Assembly: GCF_014467235.1 (NCBI RefSeq) | Contig: NZ_NKHP01000005.1 | Coordinates: 158,952-222,951, forward strand | Source: Xenorhabdus indica | GTDB taxonomy: Bacteria; Pseudomonadota; Gammaproteobacteria; Enterobacterales; Enterobacteriaceae | Reading direction: 5' to 3' | Length of the DNA: 64,000 nt | Shown: piece after piece, positions 12,515 through 24,096 of the stretch | How the letters are laid out: every line of letters starts with the position of its first letter | Position numbering within the stretch: position 1 is the first letter of the stretch | Translations under genes and position numbers: made by a program | Notes under the pieces: generated by a model | What the model was told of the DNA's origin: nothing | What the model saw: the letters and a program-made list of their open reading frames with translations, nothing else | The model's database searches: none

Positions 12515-12967
12515 TTAAAAGTGGGGTACCAGATTCGCTTTCTGGATGTTGCTCAGTGCGAACACTTCGTCTTTTCCATCCACCGTAACCGTAATCATTT
12601 CACCATCAACAGCTTTGATAATTCCTCGCCATTTACGACGGTTTTGCATTGCCATGCGTAACATCAAGCTGACTTCTTCCCCCATGAAACTCTGGTAGTG
12701 TTCAGCCTTAAACAGTGGACGATCTAGCCCCGGTGAAGATATTTCCAGGTTATAAAGCCCTGAGATCGGATCTTCGACATCGAGTACTGCACTGACCTGA
12801 TGGCTAACATCAGCACAATCATCAACAGTGATACCCTCCTCACTATCGATATAGACCCGCAGTGTCGATACACGTGCGCGAATAAACTCCAGGCCCACTA
12901 ATTCAAAACCTAAAGCTTCAACTGGTGCTGAAATCATCGCTGTTAATTTTTGCTCTAATGTGGACAA
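12515..12967 (-). CDS. rimP: Ribosome maturation factor RimP
   Basis: 30S maturation factor acting before S12 joins. I chose a TTG start that yields 150 residues beginning (M)[11 protein letters not shown], the same N-terminus and length as E. coli RimP as I recall it; GGGGG lies five bases upstream. The in-frame GTG and TTG two and four codons further upstream overlap that G-rich site and are less likely. The [18 protein letters not shown] block and the C-terminal [14 protein letters not shown] are nearly identical to the E. coli protein. It is the first protein gene of the nusA-infB operon. Confidence 0.95.
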   Translation of the reverse strand: MSTLEQKLTAMISAPVEALGFELVGLEFIRARVSTLRVYIDSEEGITVDDCADVSHQVSAVLDVEDPISGLYNLEISSPGLDRPLFKAEHYQSFMGEEVSLMLRMAMQNRRKWRGIIKAVDGEMITVTVDGKDEVFALSNIQKANLVPHF

Positions 12968-12983
12968 GCCCACCCCCAAGACA

Positions 12984-13007
12984 TAAAAAAAGGGCTATAT
13001 TAGCCCA
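12984..13007 (-). terminator. Leader terminator 2 of the rimP-nusA operon
   Basis: The minus strand reads GGGC, a short loop and GCCC followed by seven Ts, ending 17 bases before the rimP start. It is one of two tandem intrinsic terminators between tRNA-fMet and rimP, as known in E. coli, where leaky termination separates the tRNA from the operon and is linked to NusA autoregulation. Confidence 0.75.
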
Positions 13008-13028
13008 GTAGTTCTGCTGTCAAATAAC

Positions 13029-13051
13029 AAAAAACCCCGAAAACCGGGGCT
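13029..13051 (-). terminator. Leader terminator 1 after tRNA-fMet
   Basis: The minus strand reads GCCCCGG-TTTT-CGGGGTTTTTTG: a five-base GC stem with a T run, a classic Rho-independent terminator. It lies upstream of a second, weaker one in the same leader. Confidence 0.85.
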
Positions 13052-13149
13052 TTATGCAACTGGACCCTATTTACTGCCAGTGGTCTCAACCAACTTCTTT
13101 TATACCTCTCAAAGCTATACCTCTGGAAGCAACCTGTCAAATCAGGATT

Positions 13150-13192
13150 GATACCCTAGGCTGCTAAATCATAACTATTTGAAAGGGTATAT
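13150..13192. repeat. Dispersed palindrome (TATACCC...GGGTAT type), copy 2
   Basis: An imperfect palindrome with TATACCCTTTCAAATAG at one end and CCTAGGGTATC at the other (minus-strand reading), between tRNA-fMet and the leader terminators. It resembles the palindromes near 8136 and 59872 in its ends and in the TTTCAA core, but is more diverged. Confidence 0.45.
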
Positions 13193-13204
13193 GTTGTTAA
13201 GAAG

Positions 13205-13281
<77 letters not shown>

Positions 13282-13339
13282 TTCGAAAACGTGGCAAATC
13301 TTACGCTGATAACACTAAAAACGCAAGTTTCTAGATTAA

Positions 13340-13429
13340 TGGTGCCGAGGACGGGACTTGAACCCGTACGCCCGTTGTTTAGGCACTACCACCTCAAGGT
13401 AGCGTGTATACCAATTTCACCACCTCGGC
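13340..13429 (-). tRNA. leuU: tRNA-Leu (anticodon GAG)
   Basis: A class II tRNA with encoded CCA. The anticodon stem CTACC/GGTAG encloses TTGAGGT (anticodon GAG), the T arm reads ACGGGTTCAAGTCCCGT and the acceptor is GCCGAGG/CCTCGGC. The variable arm (about 18 bases, a four-pair stem UGCC/GGCG with a nine-base loop) is longer by about three bases than that of E. coli leuU as I recall it. It lies between secG and metY, as in E. coli. Confidence 0.95.
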
Positions 13430-13543
13430 ACTGATTGTAGAACTGTTATCTTAATCTGTTAAGATACCAACTGTTTAAATTAACAACCCTACTTCAATTC
13501 TTTTTCTGACTATTTCTTTTTACCGAAAACTTTCTATCAAGAG

Positions 13544-13891
13544 TTACTGTGGGATATCACTATTCGGTTTAGTCGGCTTTGCTGGCACTACTGGAACTTC
13601 TGTTTGTTTCTCAACTTGTGCAGGTTCAGCAATATTTTCCCACTTACCACTTGAACCAGTTCTGTTACTGGTCATATTACCCAGAACCAAACTAATAACA
13701 AAAAACAGTGTTGCAAAAACTGCTGTCATACGGGTCATAAAATTCGCAGAACCCGATGAACCAAATATTGTTGCAGACGCACCCGCACCAAAGGAAGCAC
13801 CCATATCAGCACCTTTCCCCTGCTGCAGCAGAACCAGAGCGATGAGCCCGATACCGACCAGCAAGAATATACCTAAAAGAGCTTCATACAT
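13544..13891 (-). CDS. secG: Preprotein translocase subunit SecG
   Basis: Small inner-membrane subunit of the SecYEG channel. The 115-residue product starting MYEALLGIF has two transmembrane segments (near residues 3-22 and 51-71) separated by the family's conserved loop LQQGKGADMGASFGAGAS. An in-frame extension of 11 codons upstream is rejected because the E. coli protein starts at MYEALL. The C-terminal tail (PVVPAKPTKPNSDIPQ) is Pro-rich like that of E. coli, which ends TSDIPN. It is between glmM and the tRNA-Leu gene. Confidence 0.96.
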   Translation of the reverse strand: MYEALLGIFLLVGIGLIALVLLQQGKGADMGASFGAGASATIFGSSGSANFMTRMTAVFATLFFVISLVLGNMTSNRTGSSGKWENIAEPAQVEKQTEVPVVPAKPTKPNSDIPQ

Positions 13892-14088
13892 ATGTTGTAC
13901 CCGTTTCCTCGTGGGATTTGCCATAACTTTGGTAACGTCATAACTCTGGTAACGTTATACTGCATCACCCGCTCAAAGTTAAAAAAATTAACTTATTGAG
14001 CGGGTGTGAATACTAACCAAAGCGTTTCAGACAAGCAAGGTTAATTTCAAATACTGATGCTGATCGAAGAAAAAAACAGCAAATCAGG

Positions 14089-15420
14089 CTATTTTTTCAC
14101 AACATCTGCGATACGATGTGCCAGTGTCGTAACCTGTTCCTCATCTTCACCTTCTACCATCACACGGATTAGTGGCTCCGTGCCCGATTTGCGTAACAGT
14201 ACCCGACCACGACCATCTAACTCAGCTTCAACTTCTTTAACAACTTCGAGTACTCGTTCTGATTGCAAAGGATCGTTATCACCACTAAAACGAACATTGA
14301 CCAGCACTTGGGGCAACAATTTCATGCCACTACATAGATCATGCAGACTCATATTGTTGCGCACCATAGCACTCAATACCTGCAAACCAGCAACGATACC
14401 ATCACCTGTTGTGGTTTTATCCAGTAATATGACATGGCCTGAATTTTCTGCGCCTAAACGCCAGCCTTTTTCTTGCAACGTCTCCAGTACATAGCGGTCA
14501 CCGACTTTGGCACGTTCAAATGGAATACCAAGCTGTTTCAACGCCAACTCCAATCCCATATTGCTCATCAACGTTCCCACTGCTCCACCGCGCAGTTGCC
14601 CTTGTCGCAATGCTTCACGTGCGATGATGTAAAGTATCTGGTCTCCATCCACTTTCTGACCTAAATGATCAACCATGATTATCCGATCACCATCGCCATC
14701 AAATGCCAAACCGACATTTGCCTGCTCTTCCAAAACCCGTTTCTGTAATAGCCGGACATCTGTCGCACCGCATTCTTCATTGATATTGATGCCATTGGGC
14801 TCACAACCAATGGTTATCACATCGGCGCCCAACTCTCTGAGAACATTCGGTGCGATATGGTAGGTAGCACCATTAGCACAATCCAATACAATTTTTAATC
14901 CATTTAGACTTTGTTCACTAGGGAATGTGCCTTTACAGAATTCGATATAACGGCCTGCCGCATCAACGATACGATTAGCACGCCCTAATTCAGCGGATTC
15001 TACGCAAGTCAGCGGCTTCTCCATTTCGGCTTCAATGGCTTCTTCCACATCATCAGGAAGTTTAGTGCCATCAATGGAAAAGAATTTAATACCGTTGTCG
15101 TAGTAAGGATTATGGGAAGCAGAAATAACGATTCCCGCTTCAGCGCGGAAAGTACGAGTCAGGTATGCTACGGCTGGCGTCGGCATCGGGCCAGTAAACG
15201 ATGCTGATAGTCCCGCGGCTGCCAATCCCGCTTCCAAAGCAGATTCCAACATGTAGCCGGAAATGCGGGTATCTTTACCAATAATAATTTTGCGAGAACC
15301 ATGACGCGCCAGTACCTTACCCGCGGCCCAACCAAGTTTTAAAACAAAATCAGGGGTAATCGGACTATTACCGACTTTGCCACGGATTCCATCAGTACCA
15401 AAATATTTACGGCTACTCAT
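14089..15420 (-). CDS. glmM: Phosphoglucosamine mutase GlmM
   Basis: Interconverts glucosamine-6-phosphate and glucosamine-1-phosphate for peptidoglycan and LPS precursor synthesis. The 443-residue protein has the phosphoserine loop [12 protein letters not shown] with the catalytic Ser102, the metal-binding DGDGDR motif near 241, a sugar-binding ENSGH motif and the C-terminal phosphate-binding loop [14 protein letters not shown]. It follows folP (77-base gap) and precedes secG on the same strand, the standard enterobacterial order. Confidence 0.98.
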   Translation of the reverse strand: MSSRKYFGTDGIRGKVGNSPITPDFVLKLGWAAGKVLARHGSRKIIIGKDTRISGYMLESALEAGLAAAGLSASFTGPMPTPAVAYLTRTFRAEAGIVISASHNPYYDNGIKFFSIDGTKLPDDVEEAIEAEMEKPLTCVESAELGRANRIVDAAGRYIEFCKGTFPSEQSLNGLKIVLDCANGATYHIAPNVLRELGADVITIGCEPNGININEECGATDVRLLQKRVLEEQANVGLAFDGDGDRIIMVDHLGQKVDGDQILYIIAREALRQGQLRGGAVGTLMSNMGLELALKQLGIPFERAKVGDRYVLETLQEKGWRLGAENSGHVILLDKTTTGDGIVAGLQVLSAMVRNNMSLHDLCSGMKLLPQVLVNVRFSGDNDPLQSERVLEVVKEVEAELDGRGRVLLRKSGTEPLIRVMVEGEDEEQVTTLAHRIADVVKK

Positions 15421-15496
15421 AAATTTCTTTCTTCCTTTGCTGAACGTATTCTTTGTTCACAATCTGTGTCTTGCTGATAATTTTTCCGGGAGGTCT

Positions 15497-16342
15497 CTAC
15501 TGACGAACAATCGTCTTCTCTGACAAGGTTGCCTGAACAATCTGCATTGCCTGCACCGTTTCTTTTACATCATGCACGCGAATAATATGAGCTCCCTGCA
15601 TAGCCGCAATGACAGCACAAGCAACACTTCCCGTTACTCTCTCCTGTGGTGGAACATGAAGTAACTGACCAATCATAGACTTACGTGACATACCAGCCAG
15701 AATCGGCAAGCCAAGATGGTGGAGCTCTTTCAAATGAGCCAATAGTTGATAATTATGTGATAAATTCTTACCAAAACCGAATCCCGGATCTATCATCAGC
15801 TTGTTTCTTTTAATGCCTGCCGCAACACAGCGTTCAATCTGCTCTTCTAGGTACGTTTTGACTTCTGCCACAACATCTTCGTAGTGGGGCTCTACCTGCA
15901 TTGTTCGGGGTTGTCCCTGCATGTGCATTAAACAAACTGGTAACTCTGCTTTTACGGCCACCTCTAGTGCACCCGGCTCCTGCAATGAACGGATGTCATT
16001 AATGATATGAGCCCCTGCTTTGGCAGCTTCCTGCATTACGATAGCTTTTGACGTATCAACAGAGATCCACACCTTAAAACGCTGTGCCAAAGATTCTATT
16101 ACAGGTACAACGCGATCTAGTTCTTCCTGTTCACTGACATCATCAGCACCGGGACGCGTCGATTCGCCACCAACATCAATAATAGTGGCTCCTTCTTCAA
16201 TCATTCTGGCAGCATGTTGTAGTGCCGCATTAAGGGTACGGTGAGTACCACCATCTGAAAAGGAATCAGGGGTAACATTCAGAATTCCCATGACTTGCGG
16301 ATGGGAAAAGTCAAGAATGCTGCCTCTGGAAGTCAGTTTCAT
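15497..16342 (-). CDS. folP: Dihydropteroate synthase FolP
   Basis: Joins 4-aminobenzoate to the pterin pyrophosphate in folate synthesis; this is the sulfonamide target. The 281-residue TIM-barrel protein shows both DHPS signatures (MGILNVTPDSFSDGG near residue 18 and GGESTRPGAD near 59), and IDPGFGFGKN near 188. AAGG lies ten bases upstream of the ATG. It lies between ftsH and glmM. Confidence 0.97.
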   Translation of the reverse strand: MKLTSRGSILDFSHPQVMGILNVTPDSFSDGGTHRTLNAALQHAARMIEEGATIIDVGGESTRPGADDVSEQEELDRVVPVIESLAQRFKVWISVDTSKAIVMQEAAKAGAHIINDIRSLQEPGALEVAVKAELPVCLMHMQGQPRTMQVEPHYEDVVAEVKTYLEEQIERCVAAGIKRNKLMIDPGFGFGKNLSHNYQLLAHLKELHHLGLPILAGMSRKSMIGQLLHVPPQERVTGSVACAVIAAMQGAHIIRVHDVKETVQAMQIVQATLSEKTIVRQ

Positions 16343-16362
16343 CGCTAGGGGGCCTTAATGTT

Positions 16363-16390
16363 AAAAACCCCAGGATAAACCTAGGGTTTA
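16363..16390 (-). terminator. Terminator-like hairpin after ftsH
   Basis: The minus strand reads AACCCTAGG, a five-base loop, then CCTGGGGTTTTTAAC: a nine-base stem with one mismatch and a short T run, between ftsH and folP. Partial termination is likely since folP usually also receives ftsH transcription. Confidence 0.65.
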
Positions 16391-16454
16391 GTAAGTACGG
16401 TCTGTCAAAACCAGAGGCAACCTTCTATCAATGATCGCCCTTGGTTTGAATAGA

Positions 16455-18371
16455 TTATGCAGTTGGATTACCATCCGCAGGTTTCGTGGCTTGCTGCTGA
16501 GACGATGTATTCTGACGATTATTACTGCTATTACCGCCATTATCGTTATCGCCTTCCCAACCCGCCGGTGGACGGACTGTAGTACGGTTCATCAGGTCAT
16601 CAATCTGAGGCGCATCAATGGTTTCGTACTTCATCAAAGCATCTTTCATTGAATGCAAGATATCCAGATTATCCATCAGAATCTGACGTGCACGCTGATA
16701 GTTACGATCAATGATAACTTTCACTTCTTGATCAATTAAACGTGCAGTATCTTCCGACATGTGTTTTGCCTTAGCCACAGAACGGCCAAGGAAAACTTCG
16801 CCTTCTTCTTCCGCATACAACAGTGGACCTAGTTTTTCCGAGAAGCCCCATTGTGTCACCATGTTACGGGCAATAGATGTCGCCACTTTAATGTCATTGG
16901 AAGCACCCGTAGAAACATTATCTGGACCGTAGATGATCTCTTCTGCAAGACGGCCGCCGTATAAAGTAGAAATCTGACTTTCTAATTTCTGACGGCTGGC
17001 ACTGATTTGATCACCTTCTGGCAAGAAGAAAGTTACACCCAATGCGCGACCACGGGGAATGATTGTCACTTTATGGACAGGATCATGTTCAGGAACCAGA
17101 CGGCCAATGATGGCATGTCCTGCTTCGTGGTAAGCGGTGGCTTCTTTCTGCTCTTCTGTCATGACCATTGAACGGCGCTCTGCACCCATCATGATCTTAT
17201 CTTTTGCCTTCTCAAATTCCACCATAGAGACGACGCGTCTGTTGCCGCGAGCGGCAAACAAAGCTGCTTCGTTCACTAGGTTTGCCAAATCCGCACCAGA
17301 GAAACCAGGTGTACCACGGGCAATAATGGAAGCATCAATGTCAGTATTCAATGGAATACGGCGCATATGAACTTTTAGAATCTGTTCACGACCGCGAACA
17401 TCTGGCAGACCAACGACAACCTGACGGTCGAAACGGCCCGGACGCAACAGAGCAGGGTCCAGAACATCAGGACGGTTAGTTGCAGCGATAACGATAATGC
17501 CTTCGTTACCTTCAAAGCCATCCATTTCAACCAGCATCTGGTTCAGCGTCTGTTCACGTTCATCGTGTCCACCACCTAAACCAGCGCCACGTTGGCGCCC
17601 TACGGCATCAATTTCGTCGATAAAGATAATACAAGGAGCGGCTTTCTTCGCTTGTTCAAACATGTCACGAACACGAGAAGCACCAACACCAACAAACATT
17701 TCAACAAAGTCAGAACCAGAAATGGTGAAGAATGGTACTTTAGCCTCACCTGCAATTGCTTTCGCCAGTAAAGTCTTACCTGTACCCGGAGGCCCTACCA
17801 TCAGGATACCTCTCGGGATCTTACCACCTAGTTTCTGGAAACGGCCGGGTTCACGCAGGTATTCAACCAATTCACCTACTTCTTCTTTTGCTTCATCACA
17901 ACCAGCAACATCAGCAAACGTGGTTTTGATCTGATCTTCCGTTAACATACGGGCTTTGCTTTTACCGAAAGACATCGCTCCTTTACCACCGCCACCTTGC
18001 ATTTGGCGCATAAAGAAGATCCAAACGCCAATCAGCAGTAGCATTGGGAACCATGAAATAAAGAGAGTCGCTAACAGGCCCTGTTGCTCTGGTGGTTCAC
18101 CAACAACTTTTACCTGTTTGTTGAGCAGCGTATCCAGCAGCTTCTCATCCTGAACTGGCATATACGTGCTATATTTTCCACCGTTGTCTTTCTTAGTGAA
18201 ATCAATGTCACGACCCGAAATACGTACTTCACTGATTTGATTATGTGATAACTCACTGATGAAGTTCGAGTAATCCACCCTACGACCACTGGAATCGCCG
18301 GGACCAAAACTCTGGAACAATAACATCAAGACAACTGCGATGACTAACCAGAGAATCAGGTTTTTCGCCAT
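16455..18371 (-). CDS. ftsH: ATP-dependent zinc metalloprotease FtsH
   Basis: Membrane-anchored AAA protease that degrades sigma-32, LpxC and misassembled membrane proteins. The N-terminus has two transmembrane segments (residues 4-22 and about 98-120) flanking a periplasmic domain, followed by Walker A GPPGTGKT near 192, Walker B IIFIDEID, the second region of homology, and the zinc motif HEAGH near 414. The start at MAKNLILW (638 residues) matches the usual E. coli annotation. A TTG three codons upstream has GAGG at an eight-base spacing and could be the true start, adding MSD. HflK and HflC, also encoded in this window, form the complex that modulates FtsH. Confidence 0.97.
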   Translation of the reverse strand: MAKNLILWLVIAVVLMLLFQSFGPGDSSGRRVDYSNFISELSHNQISEVRISGRDIDFTKKDNGGKYSTYMPVQDEKLLDTLLNKQVKVVGEPPEQQGLLATLFISWFPMLLLIGVWIFFMRQMQGGGGKGAMSFGKSKARMLTEDQIKTTFADVAGCDEAKEEVGELVEYLREPGRFQKLGGKIPRGILMVGPPGTGKTLLAKAIAGEAKVPFFTISGSDFVEMFVGVGASRVRDMFEQAKKAAPCIIFIDEIDAVGRQRGAGLGGGHDEREQTLNQMLVEMDGFEGNEGIIVIAATNRPDVLDPALLRPGRFDRQVVVGLPDVRGREQILKVHMRRIPLNTDIDASIIARGTPGFSGADLANLVNEAALFAARGNRRVVSMVEFEKAKDKIMMGAERRSMVMTEEQKEATAYHEAGHAIIGRLVPEHDPVHKVTIIPRGRALGVTFFLPEGDQISASRQKLESQISTLYGGRLAEEIIYGPDNVSTGASNDIKVATSIARNMVTQWGFSEKLGPLLYAEEEGEVFLGRSVAKAKHMSEDTARLIDQEVKVIIDRNYQRARQILMDNLDILHSMKDALMKYETIDAPQIDDLMNRTTVRPPAGWEGDNDNGGNSSNNRQNTSSQQQATKPADGNPTA

Positions 18372-18427
18372 GTCACTCAAGGGATTAACCTCATATTACA
18401 ACTGTGTTAACAAATAGCAGCAGAGTA

Positions 18428-19057
18428 CTACACTTTCCGCCCTGTCGCTACAATGTATACTTCACGTGATCGTGCCCGCGAAGCGTCTGGTTTACGAATT
18501 TTGACTTTCGTAAAAAGGGAGCGTATTTCCCTCAGGTACTCATCAAAGCCCTCTCCCTGAAACACTTTGACGATAAAACTACCCCCAGGGGCCAGCACAT
18601 CACGACACATATCCAACGCTAACTCAACCAGATACATGGATCGAGGAATATCGACCGCGGGGGTTCCACTCATATTGGGAGCCATATCCGACATGACGAC
18701 CTGGACTTTATTATCACCAACTCTCTCAAACAATGTTTTCAATACAACCTCATCACGGAAGTCCCCCTGTAGGAAATCAACTCCGACAATGGGATCCATC
18801 GGCAAAAGATCACAGGCAATTACCCGACCACGATCACCAATCTGACTGACTACGTACTGAGACCACCCACCTGGGGCAGCGCCTAAATCAACAACGGTCA
18901 TGCCCAGTTTAAAGATTTTGTCGCTTTGCTGTATCTCATCAAGTTTAAACCAAGCGCGGGAGCGAAGCCCTTTTTTCTGCGCCTGAAGAACATATTTATC
19001 ACTAAAATGTTCCTGTAACCAGCGACTTGAGCTTGCTGAGCGTTTTTTATTGGCCAT
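18428..19057 (-). CDS. rlmE: 23S rRNA 2'-O-methyltransferase RlmE
   Basis: Heat-shock methyltransferase that modifies U2552 in the A loop of 23S rRNA. The 209-residue protein has the SAM-binding motif [30 protein letters not shown] with the catalytic Asp region, and [13 protein letters not shown]. The ATG start ([18 protein letters not shown]) has GGAAAG upstream and gives the E. coli length; a TTG four codons earlier is not needed. It lies 56 bases upstream of ftsH and diverges from yhbY. Confidence 0.97.
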   Translation of the reverse strand: MANKKRSASSSRWLQEHFSDKYVLQAQKKGLRSRAWFKLDEIQQSDKIFKLGMTVVDLGAAPGGWSQYVVSQIGDRGRVIACDLLPMDPIVGVDFLQGDFRDEVVLKTLFERVGDNKVQVVMSDMAPNMSGTPAVDIPRSMYLVELALDMCRDVLAPGGSFIVKVFQGEGFDEYLREIRSLFTKVKIRKPDASRARSREVYIVATGRKV

Positions 19058-19190
19058 TGTTCTTTCCAACTATACTAATAAAGAGCCCTATTTTTGCATT
19101 CTCTTATCAAACCACACCACACACTTATGGTGATAGATAGGAGATGGCGGTAGAATATGTCGTTTTCAATCCCAACTAAGCAAAAAAACG

Positions 19191-19484
19191 ATGACTCTTA
19201 ACAAGAAACAAGTGCAATACCTGAAAAGTCTCGCTCATTCATTAAAGCCTGTTGTTATGATCGGTAACAACGGACTGACTGAAGGCGTATTGGCCGAAAT
19301 CGAACAAACCCTTTCGCATCACGAGCTTATCAAAGTCAAGGTTGCAGGCGAAGACCGTGAAATCAAAACTTTGATCGCGGAAGCTATTGTTCGTGAAACT
19401 GGCGCATATAATGTGCAAATTATTGGAAAAATGCTAGTTCTCTACCGCCCATCGAAAGAACGCAAGATTAGTTTACCGAAATAA
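19191..19484 (+). CDS. yhbY: CRM-domain ribosome-assembly RNA-binding protein YhbY
   Basis: A 97-residue single CRM (CRS1-YhbY) domain. The family GxxG loop is seen as MIGNNGLTEGV near residues 23-33, and the beta core as ELIKVKVAG. YhbY associates with pre-50S particles. It is transcribed away from rlmE and ends at a bidirectional terminator shared with greA. Length and sequence match E. coli YhbY. Confidence 0.95.
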   Translation: MTLNKKQVQYLKSLAHSLKPVVMIGNNGLTEGVLAEIEQTLSHHELIKVKVAGEDREIKTLIAEAIVRETGAYNVQIIGKMLVLYRPSKERKISLPK

Positions 19485-19521
19485 TCTCAACATATTTATA
19501 CAAAAGTGCCATTCTACCATG

Positions 19522-19553
19522 ATAAAAAAGGCCAAATCAGGCCTTTTTATTTC
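19522..19553 (+). terminator. Bidirectional terminator between yhbY and greA
   Basis: The stem AAAAAGGCC / GGCCTTTTT with a six-base AT loop has T runs on both strands, between two convergent genes. Confidence 0.85.
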
Positions 19554-19635
19554 CATCATCAATATATAATCGCTGTTTTCTACGCCCCTCCCCGCTCTAC
19601 AAGCGGGAAGGTTAATTCAACCTTTAAATTGAATA

Positions 19636-20112
19636 TCAAATATACTCAACGTTCAGAACTTCATATTCCACTTTGCCGCCCGGAGTATCAATCACAGCAA
19701 CATCATCCACTTCTTTTCCAATTAAACCACGGGCAATAGGCGAGTTAACCGACAGCAGGTTTTCTTTGATATTCGCTTCATCGTCCCCCACAATGCGGTA
19801 AGTCTGTTCTTCATCAGAATCAACGTTTAACACCGTTACCGTTGCACCAAAAATGACACGGCCATTGTTGGTCATCTTAGTGATATCGATCACTTGTGCA
19901 TTAGAAAGTTTAGCTTCAATTTCTTGAATACGGCCTTCACAGAATCCCTGTTGCTCACGAGCAGCGTGATATTCAGCATTTTCTTTCAAGTCACCGTGCT
20001 CACGCGCCTCAGCGATTGCAGTAATAATTTGAGGGCGACGTACATTTTTCAAATATTCTAATTCTTCGCGCAATTTATCTGCGCCACGTACCGTCATCGG
20101 AATTTGTTTCAT
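19636..20112 (-). CDS. greA: Transcription elongation factor GreA
   Basis: Rescues backtracked RNA polymerase by stimulating transcript cleavage. The 158-residue protein has the N-terminal coiled coil with acidic tip ([17 protein letters not shown] near residues 40-56) and the C-terminal FKBP-like domain ([16 protein letters not shown]). The length equals that of E. coli GreA. It diverges from dacB and converges with yhbY. Confidence 0.97.
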   Translation of the reverse strand: MKQIPMTVRGADKLREELEYLKNVRRPQIITAIAEAREHGDLKENAEYHAAREQQGFCEGRIQEIEAKLSNAQVIDITKMTNNGRVIFGATVTVLNVDSDEEQTYRIVGDDEANIKENLLSVNSPIARGLIGKEVDDVAVIDTPGGKVEYEVLNVEYI

Positions 20113-20427
20113 TTATCAAACCTCTAAATCAATCCTAAGCCCAGACAACATCTTCCTGATTTTTGCAATAGCATCACTTCTCTTGCAATAACAATATCTT
20201 GCAATAGATTACAACACAATGAGCACACCCTATCAGGCGGGCTTCCAGACAATAAAAAGAGTATAAACTACAGAATACTCTGATAGTTCACATACATATT
20301 TAAACTGCTAATCTATCATTTTAACGTAGAGTTGATGATGGATCATCGTTTACTTTTTCCTGAATTGCATCTTAGTATTATTGATACAAATATTATCGGA
20401 ATACATCCACATTTATATGCGAGATCT

Positions 20428-21876
20428 ATGGCTCTTTTAAAGATTATCAGCAGAATAGCTTGTGTGCTCAGTTTGAGCCTGAGTATTTTCAGTGCAAATG
20501 CATCTTCAATTGAAGAAAATATTCAATATTTGCCAGCGGGAACTAATTTTTCATTTATCGCCCAGAAAGTCGGCGAAAAAACACCTCTCATTGATTATCA
20601 TGGACAGCAATTGGCATTACCTGCCAGTACTCAGAAAATTGTGACAGCATTAGCTGCCTTATTGCAGCTTGGCAAAGATTTCCGTTTTGTGACTACATTA
20701 GAAAGTGACGCTCATGTTGAAGATGGCAGATTAAAAGGCAATCTTATCGCCCGTTTCGTTGGTGATCCATCGCTAACACGCACACAACTGCGTAATATGG
20801 TAGAAAAGTTAAAACAATCTGGTGTACAGCAGATCGAGGGTGATCTCATCATGGATATTTCCATTTTTTCCAGCCACGATAAAGCCCCCGGTTGGGTATG
20901 GAATGATATGACACAATGTTTTAGTGCCCCTCCTGCTGCCGCTATTGTGGATAAAAACTGTTTTTCAGTCTTACTCTACAGCGCTGAACAAGCTGATGCA
21001 TTAGCCACTGTCCATGTTCCTTCGTATTATCCTGTCAATATATTCAGTGAAGTAAAAACACTTGCGAAAGGTTCTCCAGAAGCAAAGTATTGTGAACTTG
21101 ATGTGACAACAGGAGAATTAAACCGATATACGCTGACTGGCTGTCTGACACAACGTAGTGAACCCTTACCACTGGCATTTGCTATCCAGAATGGAGCAAG
21201 CTATGTGGGTGCTATTCTGAAAAATGAACTACATCTTGCTGGAATTGAGTTAAAAGGCCATCTACGACGCCAATCGCTTTCTGAACAACCGGAAAAGATC
21301 CTCGCATTGAATCAATCAATACCTTTACATGACCTGCTTAGAATCATGCTAAAAAAGTCAGATAATATGATAGCTGATACCGTTTTTCGCACCCTGGGAC
21401 ATTATTACTTTAACGTTCCCGGCACCTGGCGCTCCGGCTCTGACGCTGTTCGTCAGATCTTAAAACAAAAGGCAGGTATTGATCTTGGTAATAGCGTCTT
21501 AGTTGATGGTTCCGGCCTCTCACGTCATGATCTTATCACTCCTTCAACCATGATGGAGATTTTACAATTCATTGCCCAACACAATAACGAACTGGATTTT
21601 ATCTCCATGCTGCCGCAAGCCGGTTATGATGGCACACTAGCCTATCGTCCCGGCCTGCATGAAGCTGGCGTTAATGGTAAAGTTTTTGCGAAAACAGGAT
21701 CTTTGCAAGGTGTATATAATCTTGCTGGCTTTATGAAAGCTGCCAGCGGACAGCAGATCGCTTTTGTTCAATTTATTTCGTCTTACTCCGTCTCTCCTGA
21801 AGATCAGCGTCAGCGCCGTGTTCCTCTGACTCGTTTTGAAAGCCATTTATATAAATCACTATACAAAAACAATTGA
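20428..21876 (+). CDS. dacB: D-alanyl-D-alanine carboxypeptidase/endopeptidase DacB (PBP4)
   Basis: Periplasmic low-molecular-weight penicillin-binding protein that trims or cuts peptidoglycan cross-links. The chosen ATG gives 482 residues with a signal peptide ending IFSANA, so cleavage is predicted after Ala25. Active-site motifs: STQK (Ser67, Lys70), SDN near residue 310 and KTGS near 418. The 32 codons upstream are rejected because they hide the signal peptide; the SD at the chosen ATG (GCGAGATCT) is weak. E. coli DacB has 477 residues. The gene ends at a bidirectional hairpin facing obgE. Confidence 0.95.
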   Translation: MALLKIISRIACVLSLSLSIFSANASSIEENIQYLPAGTNFSFIAQKVGEKTPLIDYHGQQLALPASTQKIVTALAALLQLGKDFRFVTTLESDAHVEDGRLKGNLIARFVGDPSLTRTQLRNMVEKLKQSGVQQIEGDLIMDISIFSSHDKAPGWVWNDMTQCFSAPPAAAIVDKNCFSVLLYSAEQADALATVHVPSYYPVNIFSEVKTLAKGSPEAKYCELDVTTGELNRYTLTGCLTQRSEPLPLAFAIQNGASYVGAILKNELHLAGIELKGHLRRQSLSEQPEKILALNQSIPLHDLLRIMLKKSDNMIADTVFRTLGHYYFNVPGTWRSGSDAVRQILKQKAGIDLGNSVLVDGSGLSRHDLITPSTMMEILQFIAQHNNELDFISMLPQAGYDGTLAYRPGLHEAGVNGKVFAKTGSLQGVYNLAGFMKAASGQQIAFVQFISSYSVSPEDQRQRRVPLTRFESHLYKSLYKNN

Positions 21877-21901
21877 CGAAAATGCCTTCTGAGAGAATAA
21901 G

Positions 21902-21934
21902 AAAAAAAGGGCGCTTCAAATACGCCCTTTTCCG
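21902..21934 (+). terminator. Bidirectional terminator between dacB and obgE
   Basis: The stem AAAAGGGCG / CGCCCTTTT with a nine-base loop lies 26 bases after dacB and just after the obgE end; it has A/T flanks on both sides. Confidence 0.8.
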
Positions 21935-21959
21935 TCATTTAGATATCTGGTGTGAGAAC

Positions 21960-23529
<1,570 letters not shown>

Positions 23530-23537
23530 CTAATATC

Positions 23538-23846
23538 TTAAGCGATGCCAGTGATTTTAACATCAGTGAACCACTGACGGTGGCCCTGCTGCTTACGGCT
23601 GTGTTTACGACGACGAAACTTAACGATTTTAACTTTCTCGCCACGACCGTGCGCAACAACTTCAGCTTTAACTTTAACGCCTTCAACTACTGGAGCGCCG
23701 ATTTTGATGTCTTCACCATTAGCGACCATCAGAACCTGGTCAAACTCAACAGTTTCACCTGTTGCGATGTCCAGCTTTTCCAAGCGAATAGTTTGACCTT
23801 CGCTTACTCGGTGTTGTTTACCACCACTTTGGAAAACCGCGTACAT
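23538..23846 (-). CDS. rplU: 50S ribosomal protein L21
   Basis: A 102-residue protein (E. coli L21 is 103) starting [18 protein letters not shown] and containing the C-terminal [20 protein letters not shown] block that binds 23S rRNA. First gene of the rplU-rpmA pair; it diverges from ispB across 250 bases that should hold both promoters. Confidence 0.98.
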   Translation of the reverse strand: MYAVFQSGGKQHRVSEGQTIRLEKLDIATGETVEFDQVLMVANGEDIKIGAPVVEGVKVKAEVVAHGRGEKVKIVKFRRRKHSRKQQGHRQWFTDVKITGIA

Positions 23847-24096
23847 ATAAACTCCGCTTTCCGCACACTCCCTAAAATTCTTTCCAGAGCGCGCTATAAA
23901 ATATTCACAATAGGGCGCGAATTCTACGCAAAAACCACTTGGAAGACAAGAGCAGAATTAGAGCAGAGGAGAAAAAAGCCGAGTTTTTCGATTGTCATTT
24001 ATTTGAACGGTTTTTCAAGTACAATCAACCTATCGCGATATCTATTGATACACTAATTAATGAGCACAGTTCTGAATCAGAGTCCGAAGCCAAAAC

